A stretch of DNA of 64,000 nucleotides from Torymus aiolomorphi (taxonomy: Eukaryota > Arthropoda > Insecta > Hymenoptera > Torymidae), in assembly GCA_036365515.1 (NCBI GenBank), contig CM070876.1, forward strand, positions 174,245,978 to 174,309,977, written 5' to 3'. Below are positions 1 to 10,779 of the stretch, in pieces (positions within the stretch are counted from its first letter, which is position 1; every line of letters begins with the position of its first letter). Below the pieces are notes generated by a model that saw only the letters and a list, made by a program, of their open reading frames with translations, was not told where the DNA came from and made no database searches. Both the position numbers and the translations under genes were made by a program.

Positions 1-647
1 GTCACTTAAAAAATTAAGGAACGTTGATATCGCGACACAAATAATAGAAGAAATCGTAGTAGAAAGAAAGAAACAAGGTTTACCTTGCCAATTAATTAGG
101 TGGGGCTTATTAGATTCAACTAATACTGTAAATACGTGTGTAAATTTACCTCCGGTCACTAAATATTTACAAAAACTTGATGAAATTCTGGGAACAGAAG
201 AACCTGTTACGGAAGTCCTTTTTGCGGCTCCAGTATCTGAGGTACGTAAAAGTTATAAATTAAGAAATTTGAACATATTAAAAAGTTAATTATTAAAAAC
301 TAAGTGTTTCATTTTAATGAAAATTAGTTAAGATATGAAAATTAAATGAATAACTTTTAAACTTTCTTAGCATAAAAAGTATTTATAAAAAGTCTTAAAA
401 AATCTAGTATATTATCTTTTAGTTACAGCAACAGTAATTGTTCTTTAATAATATATAAATGTATTTAAAAATATTAGTAGAAAATAAAAAATGAATGATA
501 ATTTACAATGATAATTATTACTTTTAGGTGGAAGAAGAAGAAGTAGATCTTGCTGCATTGAACAAAGATGAAAGAGAAATGTACAATACCAGCTTACACG
601 AACAATATGGTGCAGTAGTCAATGATTTCGTAGTGATTAAAATATAA
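1..647 (+). CDS. 3' end of an unidentified protein-coding gene (two exons)
   Basis: Two exons can be read. The first, open from base 2 to 241 (80 codons), enters from beyond the window and stops at a GT donor (gtacgt at 242). The second runs 528-647 after a pyrimidine-rich acceptor (ttttag at 522-527) and ends in TAA at 645-647. Both joins are phase 0, giving a 119-residue C-terminus. The first exon has a charged helix-like start (IIEEIVVERKKQG), then a stretch with RWGLLDST and VNLPPVTKYLQKLDEIL. The second begins with acidic residues (VEEEEVDLAAL) and ends VVNDFVVIKI. Even codon use, clean splice borders and matching phase make this a real host gene. I do not recognise the family and see no catalytic motif. 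A poly(A) signal AATAAA lies at 914-919, beyond a MITE that would therefore sit in the 3' UTR. Confidence 0.75.
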
Positions 648-690
648 ATGCTAATTGTAATTTAAAACTAGAAAATTAATTTTATGTGAG

Positions 691-901
691 TTAAGGTGAT
701 GCGATACCCACGCTATTACTCAAAATTGGATTCGCTTTTTTCTCATTCAATTTTTAATTTTAAGGAAAAAAATCTTTGATACGTTATAGTTCTTTATTAA
801 ACTTAAAACGTGTCAAAGAGTTTTTTTCAAAAAGTTTAAAATTGAAGGAGAAAAACAGGAACCCAGAATTGAGTAATAGTGTGGGTATCACATCACCTTA
901 A
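691..901. mobile_element. Foldback MITE with TTAA borders
   Basis: About 210 bp that fold end to end. The left arm starts GGTGATGCGATACCCAC after TTAA at 691-694. The right arm ends GTGGGTATCACATCACC before TTAA at 898-901. The complementarity continues inward with few mismatches, so almost the whole element is one hairpin. TTAA at both edges is the target duplication typical of piggyBac-type elements; that family assignment is inference. It has no coding capacity. It lies between the stop codon (647) and the first AATAAA (914) of the gene to its left. Confidence 0.75.
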
Positions 902-1513
902 ACTCTATGTAGTAATAAAATTCTTTTATTTATGAAATTGTTTCTTTTCCCGAACCTATCAAAAAAATAAATATACCTATTTTATATTATGTTTTATTCA
1001 TTATTTAAAACATATATTTTTATTAAGATTTATCTTCTAAATATGAATCTAAATGATCTGATAAACTGTTGTGGGCAGAGTAATTCTTACATCAAGCCTA
1101 TTTAAAAATTTCTTGATAACTAATCTAAATACTTAAAAGATTTCTAAAATGTTTTTACCTTAATGACTATTTATTTTTACTAATAAAGATAAAAGTTATG
1201 AATTTAAGTTATGTATATGCCCTAACATTACGGCACGTATAAAGAGAAGAGGTTTGTCAGGCGCTGAGAACTCTTACTTTGGTCCGACGGCTACGAAGCT
1301 GCATTGAAAATCGAATAAAATTTGCTTCTTTTTAAAGAAAACTTTGTGATAGTAAAAGAAAGTTTTACAGAAAGAGTTAGAAATATGGTTTAAAACATTT
1401 ATAGTTGTTTTACTGCGATTTTGGATTTTAGAAATTTTATTTTTTTCGTACTTTTATAAATAGAAAATAAAATTCTCCATATTATGAAGAAAAATTTGTT
1501 GACCCAACTTCAT
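902..1513. other. AT-rich stretch after the first gene
   Basis: Holds AATAAA at 914-919 and a second AATAAA near 966, which are likely 3' ends of the leftmost gene. Beyond that it is AT-rich DNA with no open frame or repeat that I can support. Confidence 0.4.
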
Positions 1514-1798
1514 GGAAAAGCTTAATAACACATAAAAATAGCGAAAAATATGATGGCTTATAAATTATTTTAGAATTTTCCGAAACATTTTCAATTTTTA
1601 CAAGAGAATTAATCTAAAAAGTGACTGTATTAGCTAGACACGCTAAGAGCAAAGTAAGCCAACTTATTTTCATTTAGCTCTTAGCAAGGCTATTTTCATT
1701 CTTGCAGTGTCCAAATTTTTTTTTAGTATAATATTTGAATGCACGTCTATACATTTTTGTCAAATATGCTTTAAAAAAAATTAATGAACTTTTTTAAC
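1514..1798 (+). repeat. Dispersed repeat, copy 1
   Basis: Aligns by eye over about 285 bp with 10780-11066 in the same orientation. Shared landmarks are GGAAAAGCTTAATAACAC at the left, TGGCTTATAAATTATTTTA, a middle with CACGCTAAGA, and TTGAATGCNCGTCTATACA near the right end. The copies differ by many substitutions and small gaps, so they are old. There is no coding capacity and no terminal inverted repeat. The family is unknown. Confidence 0.6.
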
Positions 1799-2153
1799 AA
1801 AGCCTATAATAAACAAATGGGGAATAATTACAAAAACAAGTCTAACAGAGTAGGTTGTATTAATTTTAGAACATAATCCCTGTAATTTAACCTGTATTTA
1901 ATCGTGACATTCGTGCCCTAGCTATAAGACGAACGTGCCCCACCTATGGGGCAAATAGATGATTTTGACACTTATAAACTTTTTATGTTTTAAAATAAAT
2001 ATACTAAGGTTTTTTAACTAACTGGCATCTGTTTCTTGAGATGTTTCTTTATATATTTCTTTTTTTCTTAATATCAACTAGGGGGCCGCGCCTCCCTGCG
2101 CATTATCGCACGCCAACCCCCGGCTGTCTATATAAAAACTTTGTTTCTACATA
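1799..2153. other. Stretch before the mariner
   Basis: Mostly AT-rich. At 1937-1953 it carries GTGCCCCACC followed by TGGGGCAAA, a motif like those found in the Tigger-type ends at 5048-5068 and 39370-39858. Just left of the mariner is a short GC-rich patch (2080-2130). No gene seen. Confidence 0.3.
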
Positions 2154-2180
2154 CGAGGGTCATTTGACAAGTACCTAGCC
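2154..2180 (+). repeat. Mariner left terminal inverted repeat
   Basis: Begins CGAGGGTCATTTGACAAG right after target TA. It pairs with 3420-3446, with one mismatch (ACAAG against ATAAG). Transposase binding site by analogy with other mariners. Confidence 0.9.
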
Positions 2181-2307
2181 TCACCGCCAGATGGTGCCAC
2201 TATCGCCCAGAAATACACTACAGTGCAGTATCTTCCTGTAAACGGTTACAGACGAAATTTCAGCCGGATCGGAGTTGTAGTTTATTTTTGAGAGCGTGTG
2301 AAAGCAA

Positions 2308-3381
2308 ATGTGTCCGTTGATTTTTGAAAAAATGGAGAAAGAACAATATCGGTCGGTGATTCGATTCTTGTTTTTGGAAGGGAAATCGCGCAGTGAAATT
2401 AAAGAACGCTTGGATGCAGTGTATGGGGATGCTTCTCCTTCGATGGCGACCGTTAAATTTTGGTATAACAAGTTTCAACGTGGTCGTACGTCGGTTTTTG
2501 ATGATCCACGCCCAGGTGCTCCGAAAACAGTCACTACGGAGGAGAACGTGACAAAAATACACGATATCGTTTTGTCAGACCGCCGATTAAAGGTGCACGA
2601 GATAGCTGCGATAGTAGGCATCTCAGAAGAACGCGTGTGGCATATCCTACATGAGATTTTAGGCATGAGGAAGCTGTCAGCAAAGTGGGTGCCGCGTTTG
2701 CTGACTGCAGACAACAAGCGCATCCGTGTGACCAGTTCAGAGCAGTGTTTGGAGCTGTTTAATCGCAATCCAAAAGAGTTTTTGCGTCGTTACGTGACCG
2801 TCGACGAAACATGGATTCACTACTACACTCCAGAGACCAAGGAGCAGTCAAAACAGTGGACCTTACCCGGTGAACCTGCTCCGAAGAAGGCGAAGACGGT
2901 CCCGTCGACCGGAAAGGTGATGGCGACTGTTTTCTGGGATTCTCAAGGTGTGATTTTTATTGACTATCTGGAGAAGGGCAAAACGGTCACAGGACAGTAC
3001 TACGCCGAACTATTGAGCCGATTTGACGCCGTGTTAGAAGAAAAACGGCCCCATTTGTCTAAAAAGAAAGTGCTTTTCCATCACGATAATGCACCGGCTC
3101 ACACTTCTGCACTCGCCACGGCTAAATTGGTCGAATTACGCTACGAACTGCTGCCCCATCCACTGTATTCTCCAGATTTGGCTCCGTGCGACTTTTTTTT
3201 GTTTCCGAACCTAAAAAATTCGCTCGCCGGGAAGAGATTCCACTCCAATAACGAAATAATCGCCGCCACGGAGGCCTATTTTGCAAACCAAGAGAAAACA
3301 TTTTTTTCAACGGGGTTAAAAAAATTGGAACACCGCTGGACCAAGTGTATTCAACTAAAAGGAGACTACATTGAAAAATAA
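2308..3381 (+). CDS. Mariner transposase (DD34D)
   Basis: A 357-residue intact cut-and-paste transposase for the surrounding element. The N-terminal half has two helix-turn-helix regions (about residues 12-55 and 80-120) that would bind the terminal repeats, then the linker motif WVPRLL (127-132), a variant of the mariner WVPHEL. The catalytic triad is D166 in VTVDETWIHY, D260 in HHDNAPAH and D295 in YSPDLAPCD, with 34 residues between the last two, as expected for mariner. Met9 (MEKEQYRS) matches the usual start of the family better than the first ATG and would give 349 residues; both are in the same frame. There are no frameshifts or stops. Subfamily not assigned. It acts only on mariner DNA ends and has no link to neighbouring genes. 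Confidence 0.95.
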   Translation: MCPLIFEKMEKEQYRSVIRFLFLEGKSRSEIKERLDAVYGDASPSMATVKFWYNKFQRGRTSVFDDPRPGAPKTVTTEENVTKIHDIVLSDRRLKVHEIAAIVGISEERVWHILHEILGMRKLSAKWVPRLLTADNKRIRVTSSEQCLELFNRNPKEFLRRYVTVDETWIHYYTPETKEQSKQWTLPGEPAPKKAKTVPSTGKVMATVFWDSQGVIFIDYLEKGKTVTGQYYAELLSRFDAVLEEKRPHLSKKKVLFHHDNAPAHTSALATAKLVELRYELLPHPLYSPDLAPCDFFLFPNLKNSLAGKRFHSNNEIIAATEAYFANQEKTFFSTGLKKLEHRWTKCIQLKGDYIEK

Positions 3382-3419
3382 ATTTTATTTTTTGTAAAAT
3401 TTTGGTGTTTTCATTTGTA

Positions 3420-3446
3420 GGCTAGGTACTTATCAAATGACCCTCG
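3420..3446 (-). repeat. Mariner right terminal inverted repeat
   Basis: Reads GGCTAGGTACTTATCAAATG on the plus strand, ends CCCTCG and is followed by target TA. It starts about 40 bp after the transposase stop codon. Confidence 0.9.
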
Positions 3447-3587
3447 TATGAGGCACAACCGTTACTATTCAAGAGAACCTTATATCTTCGACATTGCAAA
3501 AACTGTTACATCTTAAATACTAATATATTATATTTTGATGAAAACTGTAACGCATTCATGAAAAATTATTTGTTTTCTATAATGGCC

Positions 3588-4620
3588 AAAAATCGATTAT
3601 TTTGATTGTATTCAAGCGATTTTCATTGTTCTTTTAGGTTTAACTTACCCTGGTAGAAAATAGACCAACTTCGTTGGTCAACATGTTAATCAAATGGAAG
3701 CATTTCTACTTAAGATTAACATCGAAATTTAATTAAAACTATTTAAAACTATCGCTAATAATATTCCCACATGTATAAATAGTTATTCTTCATCGACAAT
3801 AGCAACATAATCATGGTGTGGCGTTTTTAATTTAAGAATTGACGAACGGTTCGCCAACAGTTGGTTAGCATTTCTACCAGGGTATTCATAAAAGTTTTGT
3901 TTGCTGAGATCTACCGCTTTTATACGCGATATTTCTGTGTTAAATCAAATCCTATTAAATGATAAGCGAAAATCGATTATTTAAAGTGTATTTATGCGTT
4001 ATTAAAATTGTTTTTATAGGTTTAAATGGCCAGGAATTGATTATACACGGAAATGTTGAATGAAAAAAGTTTTTTCATTGTTATCTAAAACTTTTATATC
4101 TAATATTTCCGTGTAAAGTCAAATACTGGTGAATAATAAGCGGAAATCGACTATTTCGGGTGCGTATTTCGGCATTAAAAATCGTTTTTATAAGTTTATT
4201 TCGTCAGAAAGTGATTATACATAAAAATGTTAAATGGAAAAAAGTTTTGTTTCGTTTCAATATCAAGGAACGCGGGAGCACTCCGAAGGCAAGTTGTATC
4301 TGTAACTTTTGATTAACATTTTTGTATAAAATCAAATCCGATTAAATTATAACCGAAAATCGACCATTTTAGGTATATTTAGGCGTTAAAAATCGTTTTT
4401 TGGATTTAACTGGTCAGGAATTGATAGTAAAAAAAAATGTTCAATAGGAAAAAGTTTTGTTTTAGTATTATCTATAACTTTTACATTTTATATTTTTGTG
4501 TAAAGTCAAATCCTGTAAAGTAATAGCAAAAAAATGTTTTTAGCGGTTTTTTCGCTATTGTATTGCCAAATATTGTTCGTAGAAAAAAATGTTCAATGTA
4601 AAAAAGATGTATTTTAATTG
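3588..4620 (+). repeat. Degenerate ~175-bp tandem array
   Basis: Successive units begin with AAATCGAYTATTT-like boxes at about 3590, 3970, 4145 and 4357, with a weaker unit from about 4530. Each also carries GTTTWAATGGYCAGGAATTGA, AAAAAGTTTTGTT and TTTCTGTGTAAAGTCAAATCC-like boxes in the same order. Spacing is about 175 bp. The first interval is longer because the MITE 3648-3882 sits in it, and the third contains an extra ~38 bp near 4262. No coding capacity. Confidence 0.65.
3648..3882. mobile_element. MITE with CCCTGGTAGAAA ends
   Basis: A 235-bp element flanked by TA (3646-3647 and 3883-3884), with termini CCCTGGTAGAAA and its complement. It is inserted in the first unit of the tandem array. 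It shares its ends with the 98-bp element at 18060-18157 inside the Tigger-type transposon. TA targets fit a Tc1/mariner/pogo-type mobiliser, which is not present under these ends in this window. Confidence 0.8.
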
Positions 4621-5068
4621 GTTTTAGCAGATGCACTTGTTGTTTTTGACTTAAAGTTAATTTTGTATACATTAAGCTTGAAAATCTGTTTTTTAAAATT
4701 TTTATTCGCTCTGCCATTTTTTATTTTCCGATGGATTCGGCTCGGTAGAGAACTGTCAGTTACTTATAATTAGACGAGTAGATATCTGCTCCAAAGCCTG
4801 TTTGGATCTATCGAAATTTCGCTCAGATAATCGGGTTACTTGATCACATACATACGTACAGACATACATACATCTCGGAAAACGCTTAAAATGGACTCAT
4901 TTTGGTGAAAAATAGTTTTTATGTTGTAAATTTTCAGAATTTGAAGTGTTACGATTTTCGCCCTGACGAAAATATAAGGCTCTCCCGAGAAGCGGTCGTG
5001 CCTAAAAACATAATAAAAATTAATATTTAAATATCGAGTTAGGGTGTCGCGTATGCCCCACTCTCCCC
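4621..5068. other. Stretch ending in a lone Tigger-like terminus
   Basis: Contains a CATA/CATACG microsatellite at 4846-4871. At its right edge (5048-5068) lies a terminus whose complement reads GGGGAGAGTGGGGCATACGC, followed by TA. This resembles the ends of 39370-39858 (GGGGAAGGTGGGGCGATAT). No matching left end was found, so this may be the remnant of an element broken up by the mariner, the MITE and the tandem array. Confidence 0.35.
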
Positions 5069-7479
5069 TACATCAAAAAATATTATTACCTATTCTCTAA
5101 TTTAGTGGATATTTTTTACCGATAAATATTTTTATTGACATGTTCCCGGCCAAATTACCTATAAAAATTGGCTTGGAAAGATGGTCATAATTATTCAAGA
5201 TAATATTTAGACGCTAAAGTTTGAATTGGAATACGCTGTCGATTTTGTATTAATAAAATCATGACAACAGTCAAAATTAGTAAGGAACTTTTCTGTTCCT
5301 TTAAGAGAAGAGCTCGCACAAGGCAACCATCGCCGCCACCCTCGGAGCGACGGAGGTTAACCCTCGCGGTCAACAATCGGCGCCAAGCGTATCAAGCGAC
5401 GTTACTCAGCCATTAATCGCGCAACAGTCATATTTTATTCGGCCGGTTGACTCTCCCCAGATAATGATGATTTTATATGTGTATATATTATATACCTTTT
5501 GGCCACCCCTTCTTACCTTTATTCCAACTGCAATCAATTGCTCTTAATTAATTCGCGGCTGTTTGTGGAAAGAAAGTAATGGCGGATTCCGCGAATATGG
5601 ATAACGATTGCGTTAGATACATTTTCATGAGGATTCCAAATGAAGTTTCTTATTAACCGATATTTGAGTGCAAATTAAATAATAAAAAGAATGAAGAAAA
5701 ATATGATCAGGAAGGGATTTTCTATAGTTTTTCTGTAATATATATAGCTCAGTTATAAATGTAACCAATCTCTTGTAATTGACAATTACGATACATTAAT
5801 AGCTTTATAAATGTCGCTATATATTTTACGAAAGAAAATAATGTTGCAAGAAACGAAGTAAATGCAGATTGCTGTTTTCTGCTTTCTTTATCAATACTGT
5901 GTAACGCTATCATCTTTTGTAATGCTTGACATTCAATGTTAACTGCAACAATCCAATGCGTTTTTTTCATTTGTTTGTCGCGTTTATTTGTCTCTTTTCT
6001 CCTGGTTATCTTTGTCATTTTCCAATTCTTCTATTCTTCGAAAGCGAGATATTTATTATGAGTGTATCTCTTACTCGCTCTGCAGTGAGTGTAATTTTCT
6101 CTATCTCGGTCTCTTTCAGGATTTTCATGGAGAGACAAAGCAAGTTCAGCTTTTTACATTTACGAGGATCGCATTCCAAGACGAACATTAATGAACGGCC
6201 AGTAAGACTGCTTTTTCTTAACGTACACTCTTTGTTTTCTTATTGTCATTGACTTCATAAATCGGCATTTATAAGAATGTGTGCTATAAAATCATAATTT
6301 TTTCTGTTGCAAATTGATTGACAAATGTCAGAAGTGTTTGGTACTAAACTCATATCATTTTTAATTTAAAGGAAATGATTGTTATTGATAAGTCTAATAG
6401 CTCCATACAAATATTTTCTGTGCTTATGTCTGTGGATTCCCGGCAAAACGGCTAGAATCCATTTTTCTATGTTTTAATGCGTTAGTTTCGCGTGGTAAAG
6501 TCGAAATAAGCTAGAATGCAAGGAAAACCCGAAATTCTTCCTAGAAAAATGATTTAAGCTCACGTTTTATACATCTATCACTTTTTAATATTCTTAATCA
6601 ACTTAATATTGCAAAAGAAGTTTTGATTGGCTAAAAAAAGCTTTGATTAGGATGATATGAATATTTATTTATTTTCACTGTAGATAACATTTTGTATAAT
6701 ATAACCTTTAACATAGAATAAATATTCGACAAAATTTTGAAGCTTTTTGTGATCATTGTTCATAGTCACAAAAATGGCGCTTGTGTAATAGTTTATATTT
6801 TTATTTCGATAATACGAAATTTTTAAAAATTAGGAACTTGGAAATAACAAGTGAATTCTATTTACGGCGATATCGGTAGAAATAACATTAAAACAAAAAA
6901 AATAGAATCTTCTTTTTATTAAAGTAGAATCGGCATTCAAATTTTAAATATATAAAGTTATTTTTTACTATAAATAAAGTTACTTTTACTTTTTTTTTGT
7001 AATAATTCAACTTTTTCCTAACCCAGTTGATGTAACTGATGCAAACAAGTTAGATTATCTTTATTTTTTTTCTGTGTAAATACCGGAATAATGATTTAAG
7101 CCCACTTTCTCGGAGAAACAACTATAGTCCAAACATTACAGTATTTCTAAAAAGATAACAAACTTCTTTTTTATCTAATATAATAGTTGAAAAGGTACCC
7201 AATATCACACTAGGTGCGCACAACTTTGAAACTTAACTGGCACTCATCGATCTAGTGTTTCAATGCAAACTTTAAAAATGCAATTTCTCAAAAACATGAA
7301 AAATAAACTCAAGTCGTTTTACGGGGAACCCCCAGATATATACTTAATAAATAAACGTTAATTTAACCGTAATTCTGATATTGTCCTAAAAAATGCATTG
7401 CAATGATAAAATGTTTGTTATTTTATTCTTGCGACCATCTTTTCAGCATAATATTTCTTACTAAAAATCGCTATTATAT
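5069..7479. other. Intergenic stretch, mostly AT-rich
   Basis: A small GC-rich patch with GCCGCC and CGGCC words lies at 5310-5460. The rest is AT-rich. Open frames here (for example 5926-6252) have biased, hydrophobic or low-complexity translations and no splice support. No gene, RNA gene or repeat recognised. Confidence 0.4.
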
Positions 7480-8549
7480 AGCTTGAATCTACATCCATTC
7501 GTGTCCCAGCCGCACAAAGAGAGGGAATCCTCGCGGTGTCCGAGGAATCAGAAGGAATTTCCTCCCCGAGAAATTCGGCCGGTATTCCAGGTATTCAGCC
7601 GAAACTCAGACGCCGGCGTCCATTTTATGGCGTTCCTGGCGCCTGCGCCGTTCATCGACGCTTTTCCTACACACATCACCCTTCGCGGCAACCCTCTTGC
7701 ACAGGTACAAGGTAATTTCGACTCTGGGATATCGATCGCGAGCGGGAGGTTGGAAAGGGAAAAGAGTGACGGAGAAAAAAACGTGTCCTCGAGAAAAAAA
7801 GGTGAGCCTTCCGGTAAGAATGCGTCGCCGCGCGTAAGTACGCGGATTCTTATCAGCTCGGTTCCTTCTTGTCGGAAGTTTACCTGAGTGGCGCGTGATT
7901 AGAAATCGGCAAGAGAAGTGCCGCGGCATTGAGGAAATTTCCTGTAGTTTCGTATTCGCTGAGTGTCGCTGCTTAATGTTGAGATACTATATATACATTC
8001 GAAAAGACTTTGATTAGATTAGAAATAAACTTATCTCCCAAGGTACAACGTTATAAACTATCTCAAAGTTTATTTTTCTTGGTAAAAAATTATAAATTAT
8101 TTTTTTAATTTGCGTAAAATTTGATAAAGGGTACTTTTAATCTACATAATAATTTGTATATAATTAAATCACTTTAAATTATGATACAAATTTTATTAGA
8201 TTTATCGTCTAATTTTGATGGTACCAATACATGTGAAAGCATCAAAATGAGCATTGTGAGTACATACTTCAAAATTGCGAAAGGCCTTTTGTAAAATACG
8301 TTATAATATAAATAGCAATAACGGACTTTCATGGGAAAATAATATTATAACAATCTCTTACCGTTACTAGTTAACTGAAATACACTCAAATTATAGAAAA
8401 ATAGATATTGTAGCAATACGTTATAACTTCTCCATTGAACATCTGCTTTGAGAATGAATTTTGTTAGCTCATGAACTGAAAGTGCTATATATATACTTTA
8501 TAATTCCGGCTAAATTTTTAAAACCTTTTACTAATTTCTCTGTCTATTT
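7480..8549. other. GC-rich patch at 7480-7960, then AT-rich DNA
   Basis: The patch is CpG-bearing and includes an open frame of 134 codons (7483-7887) that matches nothing I know and is rich in R, S and P, as expected by chance in such DNA. The AT-rich remainder (7970-8549) shows nothing. Confidence 0.35.
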
Positions 8550-9426
8550 AAGAAAACCCAGCACCAATGACACAAAAAGGACCTACCGACTTCACACTAG
8601 CAACAATACACAAACCGTCACCTCGACATTCGATAGAACCATTTTCCAAACGCATAATCCCATTAAGAATCGAAGTTATTTCCAAACCACTCGAGGCGCA
8701 CATCTGCCGTCGTAACACCTTCGCAGCTCGGGCGCGCGCGATACATCGAAATAAAAGCTTTCGACCACGCGCGCGGCACAGCGCCGTCATGATCAGTCCA
8801 AATCGTCGCTCGATAGAAGTGTGTCCCCTCTACACAACCGCAATATCTAAACTATGCCAGACTGTCGCCCGTCGGCCGCGCGCCACTCAGCCATTACACG
8901 AAATGAATTTTAAAGGAGAAAAAGCCTCGCCCAATGTATAATATACGTACATAGCGAACGTTTAATTTGGCCCCCTTCCCTCCCCCCTCGGGCGACTCTA
9001 CCTCCCTCACGACTTTTTTACGTCAACTCGGCCGCAGAGAGTATAAAAACCGGAAAGAAACAAAGAATCCCCGAGCGAGAGAGAGGCCACGGGCGGGAGA
9101 GCGTGGAGCGTCGGCCGACACCATAACTCACCGAATTTTTCCCCGTCGCGCGCGCGCGTCCACTCAGGCCTTAATGGACTCTGCTTCGTTTCTCTCTCTC
9201 TCTCTAGCTCCTCTCGCTCTCTCGTCCCACTAATGGAACCGTCCATATAGCGCGCAAGCGCGTGCGCGTCATCTGCAAAAAATGCCCGACGACAGAAAAG
9301 AGAGAGAGAGAGAGTGTCTCTCGCTCTCATCAGCTGATTCATCCCTCTCTCTTTTTCTAGCCGCGCGCGCTCGCTCATGAGGGGCCCACAGATGCGCTGC
9401 GGAAGTTAGTGTGTGGAGCAATTAAG
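8550..9426 (+). promoter_or_regulatory. GC-rich island with possible TATA promoter and leader exon
   Basis: The left shoulder (8560-8640) is C/A-rich and the right shoulder (9380-9560) G-rich. The core has runs of CGCG and of CT/GA (9191-9225, 9299-9316). A TATA-like box TATAAAAA sits at 9042-9049. A donor-like AAG|GTAAGG occurs at 9426/9427, so a transcript starting near 9075 could have a ~350-nt non-coding first exon. No downstream exon is identified, so the exon is a suggestion only. Confidence 0.3.
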
Positions 9427-9868
9427 GTAAGGTCACTTGGAGAACGGAAGAGCGTGCGCTGGTTGAATGAGCGCGGGGTTTTCGGTTACAGATCGTTATC
9501 GCGATACCTCTGTGTGTAAAGTTTAGGGAGGTTTTGTCGACGGTCTTCCTCGGGGGATGAGGGAGAAAGGACTTTGTGGCCCACATAAAAACGTTTGGTC
9601 TTGCGCATATATAAGCTATATAATATATAAGCTTGGTCGCTGTATACAAATTGTATAATTAAAAATGTTTTTAATTTCATTAGAATTTTGACATTTGAAG
9701 TGAAAGGGGAATATATATTTAGCTCACAGCGAATGCTCAGTTTGATATGATATCGGTTGCTGTATCTAGTTATTAACTCTTTGGGTTTAATAGCATTTTT
9801 TAAGCATCATGATTTTGAGTAATAATATTTTTTGGTTAAATGTAGCCAATGGTAGGTTTTTGGTGTAG
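9427..9868. other. Right shoulder and AT-rich spacer
   Basis: G/T-rich to about 9560, then AT-rich. Nothing else seen. Confidence 0.3.
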
Positions 9869-10178
9869 TTATAGAATTTGTAGCTAATGGCCGTACTACC
9901 AAGGTGTTTTTATAAGTAAAACAATTATTTACAACGTTTCGGACATTTTATTACGTCCCTCTTCAGGTTATTTAAAACGTATTGTCAGATTCTTTTACGG
10001 AAAGTAATCCGTTCGTCACTAACCGGAGTGACGAACGGATTACTTTCCGTAAAAGAATCTGACAATACGTTTTAAATAACCTGAAGAGGGACGTAATAAA
10101 ATGTCCGAAACGTTGTAAATAATTGTTTTACTTATAAAAACACCTTGGTAGTACGGCCATTAGCTACAAATTCTATAA
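9869..10178. repeat. Perfect 152-bp inverted repeat (6-bp loop)
   Basis: The left arm 9869-10020 and right arm 10027-10178 appear identical as reverse complements by eye over all 152 bases, separated by AACCGG. Each arm carries the hammerhead-like core CTGAAGAG, stem GGAC/GTCC, GAAACGTTG (plus strand 10081-10115; minus strand copy 9932-9966). It could be a very recent head-to-head duplication, a snapback element, or an assembly artefact at an inverted join. No open frame. Confidence 0.9.
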
Positions 10179-10779
10179 TAATATTTTTTACTTTCACGGA
10201 GAGGTTTCCGGCGATCTTTAGACAACGTAACAAAAGACAAAAAATTATTAAAATCGAATTTGGTTTTTTGTTAAACTACACAAATAACAACACTACTTGA
10301 AGTAATTTGTTTATTCAGCTTTTTCAGAATCTCTTTTATTTTGAATAAATTTTGTCGGGGGAAGGAAAATTTACTTTTGTTCAACAATCTCTGTAATTGT
10401 TATCTGCAATAAAAATGCTCTCACTTTATGTTTATATAATCTGTAGAACACAGCCTGTATCTTAAGATATTTTCTTCCACTAAAGAATTGGCTCATGCAG
10501 CGACAAGATTGTAGTCAGAGTAAGTTTGATAGACTGAACACATTCTGTATGTCATGAAATGTATTACCAAATGTGCCTGTGGATTTTTCATAATATTAAT
10601 AAATGAATAGCTGTAAAAATAGTCTACATAAAACTCTTAATTATATCGATGAAGATTCTTTCGTACTGTTAAAAGTATACTTTTCGCATTTATATTTGAG
10701 TATTCAAAATAAGGAAACTCGAAGTAATTTGGCCGTAGATATAATTCGACCACACACACTTCCTCGGCCTCACTTTTTG
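10179..10779. other. AT-rich spacer
   Basis: No gene or repeat seen. The open frame at 10603-10806 has no supporting features. Confidence 0.3.

Larger units (their letters stand above)
2154..3446 (+). mobile_element. Intact mariner transposon
   Basis: The element is 1293 bp, bounded by a TA duplication (2152-2153 and 3447-3448). It has 27-bp terminal inverted repeats starting CGAGGGTCATTTGA, with a single mismatch between the ends. It holds one uninterrupted transposase gene. Size, TA target and DD34D transposase fit the mariner branch of Tc1/mariner. Near-perfect ends and an open frame suggest a recent insertion that may still be able to move. Confidence 0.93.

Noticed and set aside
4846..4871. 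CATA-type microsatellite as a transposon signature
   Set aside because: Such runs are seen in several insect repeats, but nothing next to it identifies a family.
7483..7887. 134-codon frame on the plus strand
   Set aside because: No recognisable motif and no splice or promoter evidence; lies in a small GC-rich patch.
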